Part shown: positions 31,022 through 42,590 of the stretch, piece after piece
Layout of the letters: the number at the start of each line of letters is the position of its first letter
Position numbering within the stretch: position 1 is the stretch's first letter
NCBI GenBank assembly: GCA_030704615.1
Contig: CM060732.1
Coordinates: 60,865,053-60,929,052 of the forward strand
Reading direction: 5' to 3'
Source of the DNA: Takakia lepidozioides
Taxonomy: Eukaryota; Streptophyta; Takakiopsida; Takakiales; Takakiaceae
Length of the DNA: 64,000 nt
Translations under genes and position numbers: made by a program
The notes under the pieces: model-generated
The model's input: only the letters and a program-made list of their open reading frames with translations
Databases searched by the model: none
What the model was told of the DNA's origin: nothing

Positions 31022-31870
31022 TTTGTTAGGGTATCATAAAGGCCAAAATAGGTTTTGTCTTTGGTTACCCATGTATTGGCCACATTGGATTGGATCCACG
31101 TATCAGGAATACTTTGAATGATATGCTGGTAGCCAGAGTTACCTCTCTGAGGGCCTATCATAGCATTGATTTGGTCCTGCGGCAAGAAGGCGTGCCCATT
31201 CCAGATATCTTTTATCTGCGTGACCTTCAGCCTATCCCATGCCGAAAATTTGGCTGCCAAGGCTTTTTCTATAGGGGAGGGAGTGTTAGTGTTGAGGAAT
31301 AGGAATTGTCGCATTGTTTCCTCATAAGATTGCGGGCTTTCTTTGACTAGATGAGGCCTGAATGAGCCCCAGATGCTCCATATTGCTTTCCACAAGGGAT
31401 ACCCTTGGGTCTTGTGCTTAAATAAGTGATTTGTCCCATTGTTTGGTTTTGAGAGGCGAGCTATTGACCACATGTTGAAAAACCAGGTGTTTCCACCATC
31501 CCCCTGTGGCCCCAATAGTTTGACAACCCACTTGCCTTGCAGAGCCTGGATTTGGTTTCCTGGGTCTATGATGCCGAGGCCCCCTTGGTTTTTTTTGGGA
31601 GACAGATTTGAGCCCAAGAAACTACAGGTCTAGGGTTCTTTTCACTTGAGTCAGCACCCCATATAAAGTTCCGGATAGGTTTTTTATGGTATTGATTTGA
31701 GGATCAGATGGGCACCATACCGAGACGAAGTACCAAATGCTGGCAAGCAAAATCTGGTTTGCAACCATAGCCCTTCCAGTCAATGATAAATGACGAGAAC
31801 CCCAATAGACCAGCTTCTTTTGGAGTTTGGATATGACTTTTTATTGTTAGTCACAGAAGTACAAGCCTCC
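31018..31870 (-). pseudogene. LINE (L1-type) reverse transcriptase, C-terminal part
   Basis: On the minus strand: a piece reading LTGRAMVANQILLASIWYF, then a FIWG-like motif, then LPKKTKGGLGI across 31700-31570, followed by IQALQGKWVVKLL. The GGLGI block and the preceding LxGRxxLxxxVL-like helix are hallmarks of the RT end in plant L1 elements. Stops and frameshifts separate the parts. Confidence 0.75.
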
Positions 31871-31945
31871 ATTGTGAATGTGATAGCCACTCACTTCACA
31901 CCTACCTACCTAGGACAAAATGGATCAACGACACAAAACCATATG

Positions 31946-32200
31946 ACTAATGTCAGAACTTAATGTAGTTGTGCAATCCAATGGTAGTTTTGCCGGATTG
32001 AGGCAGCTGACTCTGGCTCCTCCGACGGGGCCCTTGTCAAATCCTCCCCACCCACTTTAACCTTGGATCTGTAATTAAATTCTGTGACTATTGACAATTG
32101 AGAGTTGGAGACTAGTTTTAGTGTAGAGCAAGACCAGGTGCCAAGTGCCACATCATCATTGCCATGTCATCACATCATCATAATCTTTTTAAGCTTCTCA
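31946..32200 (+). repeat. MITE left end joined to a partial 250-bp tandem unit
   Basis: 31950-32060 (AGAACTTAATG, GGATT-AGCAGCTGACTCTGG, CCTTGTCAAATCCTCCCCA) matches the MITE at 18769. 32100-32190 (GGAGACTAGTTTTAGTGTAG, CACATCATCATTGCCATGTC) matches the repeat at 19450. The same adjacency occurs at 19346-19500, so the two were copied together. Confidence 0.65.
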
Positions 32201-32640
32201 AATTGCCCGAGAAAAGGATAAAATGAAAATGAATCGCTTCAAAAAAATCATTTTTGTCGATCATTGGCATCGTCATCTTTGTTTCGAAGCTGCCCAAATT
32301 TCCCAAAATTAAAAAAATTCATCCCTTTGTGAAAAAAAAAACTTTGAAAAATCAATTTTAAAATATGGTCCAACATAAAATTGGTAAAATCGTTATACAC
32401 TCAATAGAACAAGATAGTGGAGCATGTTTATATGTTTAAGTGTGTTTATACGGTTCTTTTGTTGGCTGCTCCCTTAAGGGAGAGACCACGCTGAGGTGCT
32501 TTTCTCCTGATGTACCTTCACCACTTAATACCTACCTATAATCCCAATAAATAACCATTTATAGACTTTTTATCCATGCACTGTTATCCATCCATCCATC
32601 CAAGCCCTTGCGGAAACGTCACCCCCAGACCGACATGTCA
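32200..32640. other. No gene seen
   Basis: AT-rich sequence with poly-A/T runs and a CCAT microsatellite near 32588-32602. Confidence 0.4.
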
Positions 32641-32705
32641 CGAAACAAATCATACACATAGGCCATAGCATGAATTGAACCCGGAACCTGCACTTATCAA
32701 AGAGC
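32640..32705 (-). other. Possible SINE head (weak)
   Basis: The minus strand has GGGTTCAATTC, a fair RNA polymerase III box B, preceded by TTAGCTCTTTGATAAG, a poor box A. No duplicate copy or target duplication was found. Confidence 0.3.
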
Positions 32706-33164
32706 TAAGAGAAATTTAGGTTTAGGAAAGCAGAGAGCCCGGTGGCTGTGCACTGTTTCTTTCCCGGGTGCACTGCTCGATTTTGAGCTTCTCTGCGGGC
32801 TCCAAGGCGACCAGATTGCGAGCACAAGAGTGGGGCAGTGTGGAGTAATAGCTACAAGAAATCTGCAACGTTAGATGGCAATTGGAAGCAGCAGCAGCAC
32901 AGCTGATAAAATTAGGCACTTCCACCATGGGTACCACTTCGGAACAAGGAGCAAGAGAGTGAGTCTACAAGATCTCTGGCACTTACTGGCATGTTCGGAA
33001 AGTATGTGAGGGAAGAAAGCGATCTGTTGTTGCCCTGAATGGTGAATAGAAGAAATTTCAGTTCAGTACTTCCTAACTATTGGAGCTCTGTGGATTTTCT
33101 TAGCATAGCAACGGCACTCAACGATGGTTGTCCATACGGGCTTTCCGTTCATGCCATTGTCCCC

Positions 33165-33400
33165 CAAAAAAGCTAGAGAGTGACGCTCTTCAGGACCATC
33201 AGGTACATAGTTGCTGCACCTCTGTTCGCCAAATTTCAATATCTTGAGGCTGAACATAAAGCCTGGGTCCTGCTGGGGTCTAATTGCTAGGCAGCTCGCA
33301 CACAACAGATTGATGTTTGTGTGAAGAGCTTGCTGGAGGAAATCTGGAAAACCTGAATTAATTGTTTATATGAAGTAAGTCCCACTGCTGGACTTAAATA
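33165..33400 (+). repeat. Dispersed LINE-tail-like repeat, third copy
   Basis: It matches 52420-52610 step by step: CTCTTCAG-ACCATCA, ACATAGT, TGCACCTCTGTTC-CCAA, GAGGCTGA, CTAATTGCT-GGCAGCTC, CAGATTGATG-TTGTGTGAAG and AAGTCCCACT-CTGGA. Confidence 0.75.
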
Positions 33401-34194
33401 TCAGTAGTACCAAGACTGCCCTTCCCTCACCCATGTCACAAACTGGAAATGAGTTCAGGGTTTTATGCCTAACTTTTGTTTGGACATTCTGCACGATTCC
33501 AACATGGCCTTACAAACGTCGGCTTCCAAGTCAGGTTCATCTTAACAGGGTCAATTCGTCAGTTCCTCCTTCAGGTACTTGAAAATCTCCTCTTCCCTTT
33601 CTGCCAGGGCGACACCTGTTGAACATAACACTTTAGATCTGCTTGAACCGGACACTTTTGCTAGGGTTTGGGTTTGTTCTTCTTTTTATCTCTTGTGGTG
33701 CTGATGAGATCATTCCGTGTCATCGATGTTACCTATCCCCAGCTAGACCAACAGACAATTGCTTTCCGATATAGTCAGTCCAGTGGCTTGAAATATTGTA
33801 AGTGCTGTGGCAAGGGAGAAATTTGCAGAGGCTGAAATTTCTTCTTTCTATGGAAGATGAAAGGATGTGCCAGGTACCATGCTGGAACTGAAACTATTTC
33901 TCAGAACAAATGGCACTGCTCCAAGAATCTAGGTACTTATCCTCATGGCATTTTGTAGGACATGAGAGAACCAATATTTGTGCAGAGGTGAAGGGAAGTT
34001 AGAGTAACCGTTTGATTGCTTTTGCAAGAGATGGTGCTCGGTGGAGTCGGCAAGGGATTCTTATTTCTCTCCAAACTGGTGTGAAGATGGAGGGTTGGCA
34101 TCAGAATTCAGAAGAAAACTCGACATGTCTGTCTGATTTGGCTTATGCCGGGAGCTCCCGAGCTTTTCCGTATGCACGCATGGATGTGCCGAGC
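33401..34194. other. No gene seen
   Basis: Single-copy-looking sequence by eye. No domain or RNA gene is recognised. Long plus-strand frames begin here but run into the minisatellite. Confidence 0.35.
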
Positions 34195-34940
34195 CCGGTC
34201 ATCATATTCAGTTCATCATATTCAGTCCTCATATTCAGTTCATCATATTCATCATATTCAGCTCATCATATTCAGTTCATCATATTCATCATATTCAGTT
34301 CATCATATTCAGTTCCTCATATTCAGTTCCTCATATTCAGGTCATCATATTCAGTTCATCATATTCAGTTCATCATATTCAGTTCATCATATTCAGTCAT
34401 CATATTCAGTCCTCATATTCAGTCCTCCAGTTCATCATATTCATCATATTCAGTGCATCATATTCAGTTCATCATATTCAGTTCATCATATTCAGTTCAT
34501 CATATTCAGTTCATCATATTCAGTTCATCATATTCAGTTCATCATATTCAGTGCATCATATTCAGTGCATCATATTCAGTTCATCATATTCAGTGCATCA
34601 TATTCAGTTCATCATATTCAGTTCATCATATTCAGTTCATCATATTCAGTTCATCATATTCAGTTCATCATATTCAGTTCATCATATTCAGTTCATCATG
34701 TTCAGTTCATCATGTTCAGTTCATCATGTTCAGTTCATCATATTCAGTTCATCATATTCAGTGCATCATATTCAGTTCATCATATTCAGTTCATCATATT
34801 CAGTTCATCATATTCAGTTCATCATATTCAGTGCATCATATTCAGTTCATCATATTCAACATATTCAGTCCTCATATTCAGTTCATCATATTCAGTTCAT
34901 CATATTCAGTCCTCATATTCAGTTCATCATATTCAGTTCC
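34195..34940 (+). repeat. Minisatellite, 14-bp unit CAGTTCATCATATT, about 50 copies
   Basis: Near-perfect tandem array. Variants change TTC to TGC or TCC, or ATATT to ATGTT, and variants cluster. Because 14 is not a multiple of three and no frame of the unit has a stop, all three plus frames stay open and encode the same 14-residue cycle (HHIQFIIFSSSYSV) with different offsets. Confidence 0.95.
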
Positions 34941-35035
34941 CCGCAAAATTATCCCCGCAAAACTTATCCCCGCAATTTATCCCCGCAAATTTATCCCTTG
35001 AGATTAATCCCCTCAAATTTATCCCTTCAGCTCTC
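34941..35035 (+). repeat. Second 14-bp minisatellite, CCCCGCAAATTTAT type
   Basis: About seven units of 13-15 bp (CCCCGCAAAATTAT and variants, then CCCTTGAGATTAAT and CCCCTCAAATTTAT) directly follow the first array. The period is the same but the sequence is different. Confidence 0.85.
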
Positions 35036-35559
35036 TCATATTCAATTTTATCACAATGCCTTCCATTATATCTATATTCAGTTCCTTTGAGTTTAATCGG
35101 ATGGAATTCCATTACATTCAGTTCTATTCACTTCCAATCCCATCACATTCAATTTTATCTTTTCGCATTTGTTCCTTGTATTTAATTTATTATTGTTATT
35201 TTCTGTCAAGGTGTAAACTGTAAACACAAAATGTTTTGATATGATTTCAAAACTCATTTAAAAAAAAACTATAATCATAATCAATTGTTATCCTCATGGT
35301 ATTTTTTAATTTATTTTTTAAAACAAATCAATAAAATCAATAAGTCGGGACCTTCAGCGCTAGCTCTGCAGTTTTGGAATTAGGGTGGAGCCATGTTTGA
35401 CTAGCCGCTTGTTTAGTGCCGGTGTCAACCCCCATGAGTGCCATCCCCCTTCAGCATGGTTTGTGTCATCGACATGTATCTCGTGTTAATTTAGCCTAGT
35501 AGATTAGATACTTGGTCAAATTTCGTTTCACCGAGTGGGAGTTACACCGGTTGGAGTGA
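35036..35559. other. No gene seen
   Basis: Degraded traces of the minisatellite (ATATTCAATTTTATC, CATTACATTCAG) fade into AT-rich sequence. Confidence 0.4.
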
Positions 35560-35712
35560 CACTCCCTTCCCTGTCACCCTAGCTGAGGTCACCCCAATCT
35601 GTGTCACTCTGGAGAGGGGGGTGGGGAAGATTTGACATGCCAGAAACGGCATATCTACTCGGAGATCTCATGTGTCACGCAGTGACTCAGGTTCTTACAT
35701 TATTCCTACTGT
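35560..35712 (+). mobile_element. MITE right end, isolated
   Basis: GTGGGGAAGATTTGACATGC, CAGAAAC, CAGGTTCTTACATTATTCCTA matches the right half of the MITE at 18769-19072. The left half is absent here. Confidence 0.55.
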
Positions 35713-36641
35713 GCTCATCAAAAGTATCATTTGGAATCCTAGTCGTTCCCTCATTCTCTCATTCCCTCATGGTGTTATCTTATCATTCCCGGAGTGTTCT
35801 CCTCAACAACGACTCCTGCTTCTGATAGACCTGCCAATGAAGAAGATAATGAGAAAGGGACTGAGAAGTTCAAACATAACCATCACCATCCATCGATAAG
35901 CATGTGGCTACTGAAACAGTTCACATGTGTCACGTTCTTCCCGTGTTAGAGGAGAATCCATGGAACACGATGGGTTGGGTCCGAATCGACCTTCAAGACC
36001 TGCCTTTTGGGGTTTGTGTTCCCAGCCAGCAATGGAATGCAAATGCAGGAATTAGCTAGCTAGGTGCAGGTATCCATCTTCAATGGCAATGACAGTACAA
36101 GATGTGGGCTTTCAAACATGCTGCATCACCACACCATTCCAAGCCAAAGTTTACAATCCCGAGTCGACAATGCTTTTGGGGAATCATGGGTCCGGTAATA
36201 TGACAGAGATTTGATGGAGAAGTACCTATTACATCTCTACTCCCCAACTGTTTGCCCTACTTTGCTCAGAAATCCGAAGGTGCGAAGCATCCAATAATCC
36301 AGCCAACTTCGGCTCCTCTGCCAGTCTCAATGCAAAAATGCGATGAAGTCTCTGCACAGCGAGCCTCTAGTGGCCCTGCCAATCCTCAAACCTGGAGACA
36401 AGCAGATGCAGTGGGAAGTGCTTCGCAGATCATTAGTATGTCTGCTCTCGAGATAGAAAACAAGGAACGCTGTTGTTAACATCAAGGCTTGTTCTTGTGA
36501 AAATTGACAGGGGATCTTGCAGTAAAGACAAGGACAGGAACCTCTTTCACGAGCGAAACGGTGCTTGTGAGCCCTTGGCTGTGCACTGTATCCATCTTTG
36601 AATTCATCTCTTGCAGAACCCAGTCTGGTGAACAAATATAC
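35713..36641. other. No complete gene seen; would hold the last part of the COX17-like gene
   Basis: If the COX17-like exon at 36642-36839 belongs to a gene, a short final exon (a Val codon plus stop would suffice) should lie here on the minus strand. I could not identify it. Confidence 0.3.
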
Positions 36642-36839
36642 AGGAAAACCCGCTTGGCGCAGGCATTTGATGTGGGCGTCAATCCATTTCGCACAAACGT
36701 CAGGTCCATGCAGAGCAATGCAGACATCACGCAGATTTTTGGAGTCCAGGCAAGCATCACACATGTTCAAACCCTTGGGAGGCTCCTTGGGCAGACTTCT
36801 TTTCTCCTCTTCAGTGAAAGGAGGTAAAAAACGGGGCAC
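36642..36839 (-). pseudogene. COX17-like twin CX9C exon, partial
   Basis: The minus-strand frame contains MCDACLDSKNLRDVC then CIALHGPDVCAKWIDAH and KCLRQAGFP. It has two CX9C motifs (Cys30/Cys40 and Cys49/Cys59, counting from the frame start) and the RD-C...G-C-KWI-AH-CL pattern of COX17, the copper chaperone for cytochrome c oxidase in the intermembrane space. The usual copper-binding CCxC reads CDAC, so one copper ligand is lost. The exon ends at a GTATAT donor after GFP, where family members have only one or a few residues left. The frame begins at GTG, not ATG, so an upstream exon is missing. It may be a decayed gene, a paralogue or a partial duplicate. Confidence 0.65.
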
Positions 36840-37689
36840 GAGAAGCTTCCCCTATACCACATGAAGGGGCACTTGCTGTGGTTCCCATTCGGCACCCCCA
36901 GTCTATCTCCCGTCTGACATGAGACAATCAGCAGGAGCAGTGCATAATTCAAATGGTAAGGTCCATAGCATAGTGCTTGTACAGTTGCGACTGCTGAAGC
37001 CTTGTTTTTTATGTGCCGTTCAGTCTCTACGCACCAGAATACTCTGCCCACACATTTTTACTCTCGAGGGATGCACAACCTGCGAAATCGCATATTTCGT
37101 AGGTCCTGGTGAGGCCGCTTTCCTGGGGAATTTCGAGCGACAAGTGCCATGGCGACGGCAGAGAGAGCGCACCCGGGAGGGGTGTGAATGTATGCAGCCC
37201 GCGTCACCGGTTATTCCCGGTCTAGAGTATGAGCCGCGGGTGTCTGGATCTCTTTCTGTGCTCTCCTGTTTTGCCTTGCCTGTATGATTCTGCCTGTCAC
37301 ACCTTGTTTTGTGCATCACAACTCTCCCCCTCCCCTTTGAAAATTAATATCTCTTCTTCCCCTTTTACTCCCTACCCATGTCTTGTATCTCTCAAGGCCC
37401 TTTTTTGTGACACTTCCCCGCATTGCCTCCTTGATAAACCGGAATTCCTGTTATGGGGGCCATACCTGTCCCCATTCGTGTCTGCGATTTTCTACGTTGG
37501 GTGGAGGATGCATCGGAGAGCCATGACCTCATCGGCTTCGAGTGGTCTCGCGGCCCAAGTCCCACATTTGTAGTGTGATTTTCTGGGGTGATCAATAACT
37601 CAATCAAGTTAGAGTATACAAATTCTGCAGCGCTTCTTTCAAACCTTTGCCTTCTTAAGATAGTTTATGTCATTTAACACCTCTGTATA
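36840..37689. other. No gene seen
   Basis: No domain is recognised on either strand. An upstream COX17-like exon would be expected here if that gene is whole, but none was found. Confidence 0.3.
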
Positions 37690-38290
37690 TCCGATCCTTG
37701 AGCATGTGCACTCATCCCAAATTTCTAACCACTCCAAACCTCCTTCGGCAACAAATCCTCTTATGAGGATATGCCCCAGTTCCACTGAATGACTTGAAAA
37801 TTTCACCTTTTTCAACATATTGACTTGTTCTTTCTCTCAGCCATTCGGTTCTGTCTTGGAATAGGAAATTGTTGAATCGTGCCATTCTCTTCACAAAACT
37901 TTAAATTCCTTGAATGTTTCTAGGATTTGATTTTCTGCTGACAACAAGCCTTCTTGATAGATCATCGATGAAGGTTACAAAACAGCTGGATCCTTCAAAT
38001 GACTTGGTCTGCATCAGGCCACCGAGCCCCCTCCCTCTCTCTGTCTCCCAAGCCAACTCATTGCACATGACTTTGATGAAGTCCCTACAACTATAAACGT
38101 ACTTGTCCTTTGAGTGTGACTGGAACTGCAAGCATCCTCCCTGCATGATACAGATCATGAAGTCACAGGCTGCCCCATCTCTTGAATCAGCATGGCTCAA
38201 CTTGCAAAGATGAAGGGCATCCTGACATCCAATTTGTTGCCCCAAAACATGGTCCCTCTGAACTACCTGCAATTTACTTATATAATCAGA
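37690..38290 (-). pseudogene. Ty1/copia integrase relic
   Basis: The minus-strand frames read ALHLCKLSHADSRDGA (GAG-pre-integrase), then MQTKSFEGSSCFVTFIDDLS (integrase core with the first Asp), then DRTEWLRE and FKSFSGTGAYPHK, equivalent to the second acidic region. This order is that of copia pol. Stops and frameshifts are present, and no LTR was found nearby. Confidence 0.75.
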
Positions 38291-38539
38291 GGCAATTCCT
38301 CGTGACTAGATGTGCCAAAAACTCTTGCTGAAATCCAAGCATGCAATGAATCTTCTGTAACCTGCCAGCTACAGCATAGATGTTTGATTGGCAAATAATG
38401 CAGCAGCGTCGTGTGGATCACTCTCAAGAATGTATTTTGCTGCATGTTCTGCTAGATCCATATTGTCATAACTTCGCAGGCTCCACTCAAGGCTGTCCAC
38501 ACCTGGTTAAATTGGCATTTTCTTGATGAAGTCTTGTGC

Positions 38540-39370
38540 CTCAACCACCCTTGAAGACATGTATGCCAGATGCGGGAGTGTCAAGGATGCAGGTTAAATT
38601 TTCAGTAGTATGGCTCAACAAGAGGTGGTCTCATGGACCGGCTGATCGGGGGATATTCTCTGCATGGGTGTGTCAAGGAGGCTTTGGGGATCTACAAGCA
38701 AATGATATGAGAAGGGGTGAGGCCCAATGGAGTTGCGTTCACTTGTGTAATCAATGCATGTGCCAGCTGAGGCACCCTTGAAAAGGGCAAAGAGGTCCAT
38801 GCTAACATCAGCAAAAGACGTGGAATCACACCAGATATCATACTGCAGAATGCCCTTCTTGACATGTATCTCAAATTGCGGGAGGATAGAGGATCCACGT
38901 CAATTTTTCAACAATATGCTTAAAAGAGATGTGGTCTCATGGAGTGTGATGATCGCGGGATATTCTCAACATTGGTGTGGTAGCGAGGCTTTGGAGATGT
39001 ATGGGGAGATGATACTGGAAGAAGTTATACCCAACAAGGTCACGTTCATTTGCAGTCTAAATGCATGTGCCAGCCTGGCGGCCCTGGGCAAGGGCAAAGA
39101 GATCCATGCTCACATCATGAAAGCAGGGATTATGCTGTATATTAATCTGGAGAACGACCTCGTTGACATGTATGCCAAATTGGGGAGCATAAAATAGCAA
39201 GTGTTTGACAAGATGGGTAAACCAGATGATTGCAGGGTATGCTCAGCATGGTTGTGGTAGGGAGGCCCTGCAACTATTTGCACAAATGCACTAGGAAAGC
39301 TTGAAGCTGAACAGTATCACTTGTCTTCTCTCTGCGTGTGGTCATGTCAGTCTGGTGAAAGCAGATCCTG
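38540..39370 (+). pseudogene. Third PPR gene relic (PLS repeats only)
   Basis: Repeats read DMYARCGSVKDAG (38559), FNNMLKRDVVSWSVMIAGYS (38910-38970), FICSLNACASLAALGKGKEI, HAHIMKAGIM and LVDMYAKLGSIK then a stop (39050-39195), and a trailing piece near 39230. They closely resemble the repeats at 20640-21200, so these relics belong to one subfamily. No E or DYW domain follows. Confidence 0.85.
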
Positions 39371-39829
39371 TTGGAGCTCACCCCTTGCCGCTTCATTTGC
39401 TCATAGATCTCCCTACTGCACCCATGCTTGGCAAGAAGACTCTGGATCTGGAGTACCTGGTTTAGAGAGATGGGGGTAAAAAAGAGAGGGGGGAGCACGG
39501 TAAGAGTAAGCCCCATTCCGTTATGGGATGCATGACTGTGCTGTAGCGAGCTACCCCGGCGCCGCTGGCCGCAAGGGCTCAGCCACTGCTTCTCAGCCGC
39601 GGTGCCTGCGGCGGCCGGGGATCTACCCTTCCGGGCTGGCACTCTCTGCCTTTAAATCGCTCGGGGACTTTCACTCGGCATTTTCCTTACAGCTCAACTG
39701 CCGTTAACGAAGGCAATGCTTCCGTTTACGAAGTTTCGTTAGTGATGCCGAAGCACCCCTTCACCGTGCGGTTCTAATAAATGTCGGGTTTACATATATA
39801 TGGAGGGAAGGATAGTTTGGTGCAAACGA
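39371..39829. other. Unresolved; GC-rich stretch at 39530-39650
   Basis: A minus-strand frame (39642-39274) includes LNQVLQIQSLLAKHGCSREI, which could be a short coding exon, but it has no recognisable domain and runs into the PPR relic. Left uncalled. Confidence 0.3.
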
Positions 39830-40405
39830 TATGGGATAATTGAAATTGATGGTTGGGTATTTCGACTCTCGCCCAACAGCACACCTTGGTGATAGCGCTT
39901 CCGCCAATCTCCTCTGGTAGTGAGGCACTTGTCTCTCTCTCTTATTACCAATGAATCCATGAGGTGGACATCATGACCGCAACAGCCTCATTAGGAGAGA
40001 GCTTATGGAATTACATGTCAAGAGAACTTGGAAGCTACCCAATCTCACAACAAAGCTCCACTTCTATCGAGAGACATTCTTGGTGCTCCGCGATGATAGA
40101 ATCTTGAGACCAAATCACCTTTCAGCATCCTTATCTCCTTCCCTCCTGAGGGCATTGGGGCGGTTCAGGGTGGGTTCCCACAACCTACGGATAGAGACTG
40201 GCAGATGGGAAAACCTGCAACGGGAGGACCGCCTATGAGGATAAAAAATGCTTGGCAGCCTACCTGCACGAGGCCTGCACCCTTAGACAATCGCTAGAAC
40301 ATTAATTCTTGGTTTCTGGATTTGTTCCTCTCTCATGTTTTGTCCCATAAGCTCTATGAGCTTTCCGCGGACGTTATAAAGCACCATTTCATTTCATTTC
40401 ATTTC
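39830..40405 (+). pseudogene. LINE C-terminal fragment with (ATTTC)n tail
   Basis: The frame at 40005-40238 ends with LLRALGRFRVGSHNLRIETG then RWENLQREDRL, the conserved block just before the C-terminal zinc knuckle of plant LINEs. A probable 3' end follows: AAAGCACCATTTCATTTCATTTC at 40379-40405. Confidence 0.7.
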
Positions 40406-40439
40406 TCTCTTCGTCGCCCACAATGACGTCCATGTTCAT

Positions 40440-42150
40440 TGCCCGATAGCGAGGGCAATCAGCAGCTCCGTCAATGCCGATATTTCCCAACAAGGCATGA
40501 ACTTGTGGTAAATTGCAAATGGTGGCGCCGATGGGGATTTGGTCATTATCTTACCAGGCAACTGCTAGTGTTGACGGCTGGTTTACAGTACTAGAAGTCA
40601 CCCCTGTGCATGAAACCCACACTGGCCTTCCACAGAGATGAACACAGACAGTGACAGAATGAGAAGGAGAGAGGTACAGAAGGGAGGGAAAGGTGGATGA
40701 AAGGGGGACAGGTAGGGCAATCTGTTTGATGGCGCTCTACTTGTGGGTGCAGGTTGATGATGTGAAAAGTTTGGAGAGAGCAGGCATAGATCCTCTGGTG
40801 GTGGGTTAAACTGAGCTCTAGGGCTGTAATCGAAAGTTGTCCTCCTCTCTGCTAGACAATGTCCTTCCCCCTGGTTTCTCTGGGTCTCCACATAACAAGT
40901 TGAATTTTCCTTCGTTCTATCTAAGGTACGGAGTTTATTCCTTCCTTTTTATCTCTCCATAGTGGGCGGTGGTGGGTGGTGGCCGTCAACACTCATGGGG
41001 AGGGAGGAGGGGATCTCAAATGGACATGGGGCAGTAAAGAGATCCCTGTGCTCCCTTCCTACACATATTTTGGTGTTCAATTTTCCGCCGCAGAGGGATT
41101 AATACTGAAGTTAAAGGGACCATGCTTCAACCTACCTTGGGGTAGGCATCTGCCATGTGGGACGGCAACTCCAACCGTGCTAAAATGTTAAAGTGTGTCA
41201 TAGCCGAAGTTGGACCTCATTAGTCAATGAGGTACAATTGTAGCATTTTAGAATTTTACCTCTCGTGGCTGTGACCTTGACATGTAGCATTTTAGGGACT
41301 CAGCTTATTCATACAGCAGCTGAGAGTGAGACCTCTCAGGGGACTGGGAAGCAGTGTAGCTAGTAGAGGCTAATGGGGTGTTGTGTTTCCAACAACACTT
41401 TGGCACTCCTTAGTCTCCGCAGGATGGGCAGGTCAACTCCAGTTGGGTTGACATCTCTATTCAAGTCAAGCACAACAGGACCACCACTCAAATTTTCTAG
41501 TATGATGTCAATGATGCTTTCAAGCAACATTCAATACACCATAATCAGGCTGTCTTTCAGTGAGTGTGAGTACTTTTGAAATTGAAAGCTCAGTTGATAT
41601 CCTAGTGTTGCCAGCACCAGAAGAGTTAGTTAAAATGTGGCTGTGACCTTGACATGTAGCCTAAGTTAGAGGTCCCATTCGGCCATATACATATGTTAAT
41701 TGTTCAACCTTATTGGGACCATGTGCAATTGGTTCAATGTGGTTAACAATAGTATCGATAAATGAACAAATTGGTCAGATGTGTCTTTTCAAACAAAATC
41801 CAGATCATCAATGGTTGAGTTTTGTAAGGTTTGTCTATTGTAAGAAGTTTGATTGTCACCTCGTGATCACTGAGGAGCATTTCCGATTGAGCTGAACTTT
41901 ATATTGGAGATTTTCCTTCCACAAGCCTTGCAAGTGTTCATATAGTGTTCTAGGCCAGCACAACACTGTAATGTACTGGGCACAGTGCATGGCACAAACA
42001 TCTCATGGGGAAGACTAGGGGGATGTTCACTGTCTGGCTCGTGGTTCCTCGGCTGGTGGTAAAGCTAATGGCTTCAAGAGGTCTGGAGAACTCTTGGTTC
42101 CGAGCCTCCAATCAAGTTCAGATTTTCGACTGAACGGACGCGAAAAATGG
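40440..42150 (+). repeat. Scrambled partial duplicate of ABC1-kinase intronic sequence with one exon
   Basis: Three blocks match the gene at 46419-56287 in the same order and strand. 40480-40550 matches 48640-48715. 40552-41165 matches 51246-51860 with few differences. 42116-42150 (TTCAGATTTTCGACTGAACG, GACGC-AAAAA) matches 53126-53165. Exon 10 (51445-51492) is copied at 40753-40800 with its splice acceptor intact, but its last codon is GTG instead of GAG. The other exons are absent. The stretch 41170-42115 has no recognised counterpart or gene. Confidence 0.8.
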
Positions 42151-42590
42151 CCAGGATTTGGGACGCTTATACACTCAATCATACATTAATTTTTTTGTTG
42201 AAATTCAGAACAAGACAAAAAATATGCAGTCCATCCATAGGTACACATGTACACAAGCAAAGGGGAATAGAAATTATGATGAAAAGGTCAAATATAGCCC
42301 AACAACAATTGTTATGTCATGTATGTAAAAAATGTCTCCTTGCGACAACTGAAGGACTACAGTGCATCACTGGACCCACTGTTGGATACATATCTCAAAT
42401 GAACAACAAGATTAATTCATGAATGAAAGTTTCCATTCTGAGTGGGTGAAACTAACACGCGGAACAGCAGCCGTTGGCCTGATCTAATATGCAAACATCT
42501 CACTGTGTACTTTGACAAGTACAGTTGTAACTAACTGGACATCCACCCTGTTACAAGAACTTTGAACAAGGTCTGAAAGAATGATAGAAG

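Noticed and set aside
34012-35185. Long plus-strand ORFs of 329 and 346 codons
   Set aside because: They are produced by the stop-free 14-bp minisatellite, whose three frames are all open and equivalent. There is no domain or start context.
39274-39642. 122-codon minus-strand ORF in GC-rich sequence
   Set aside because: It overlaps the end of a PPR relic on the other strand, has no recognised domain and no splice-supported partner exons.
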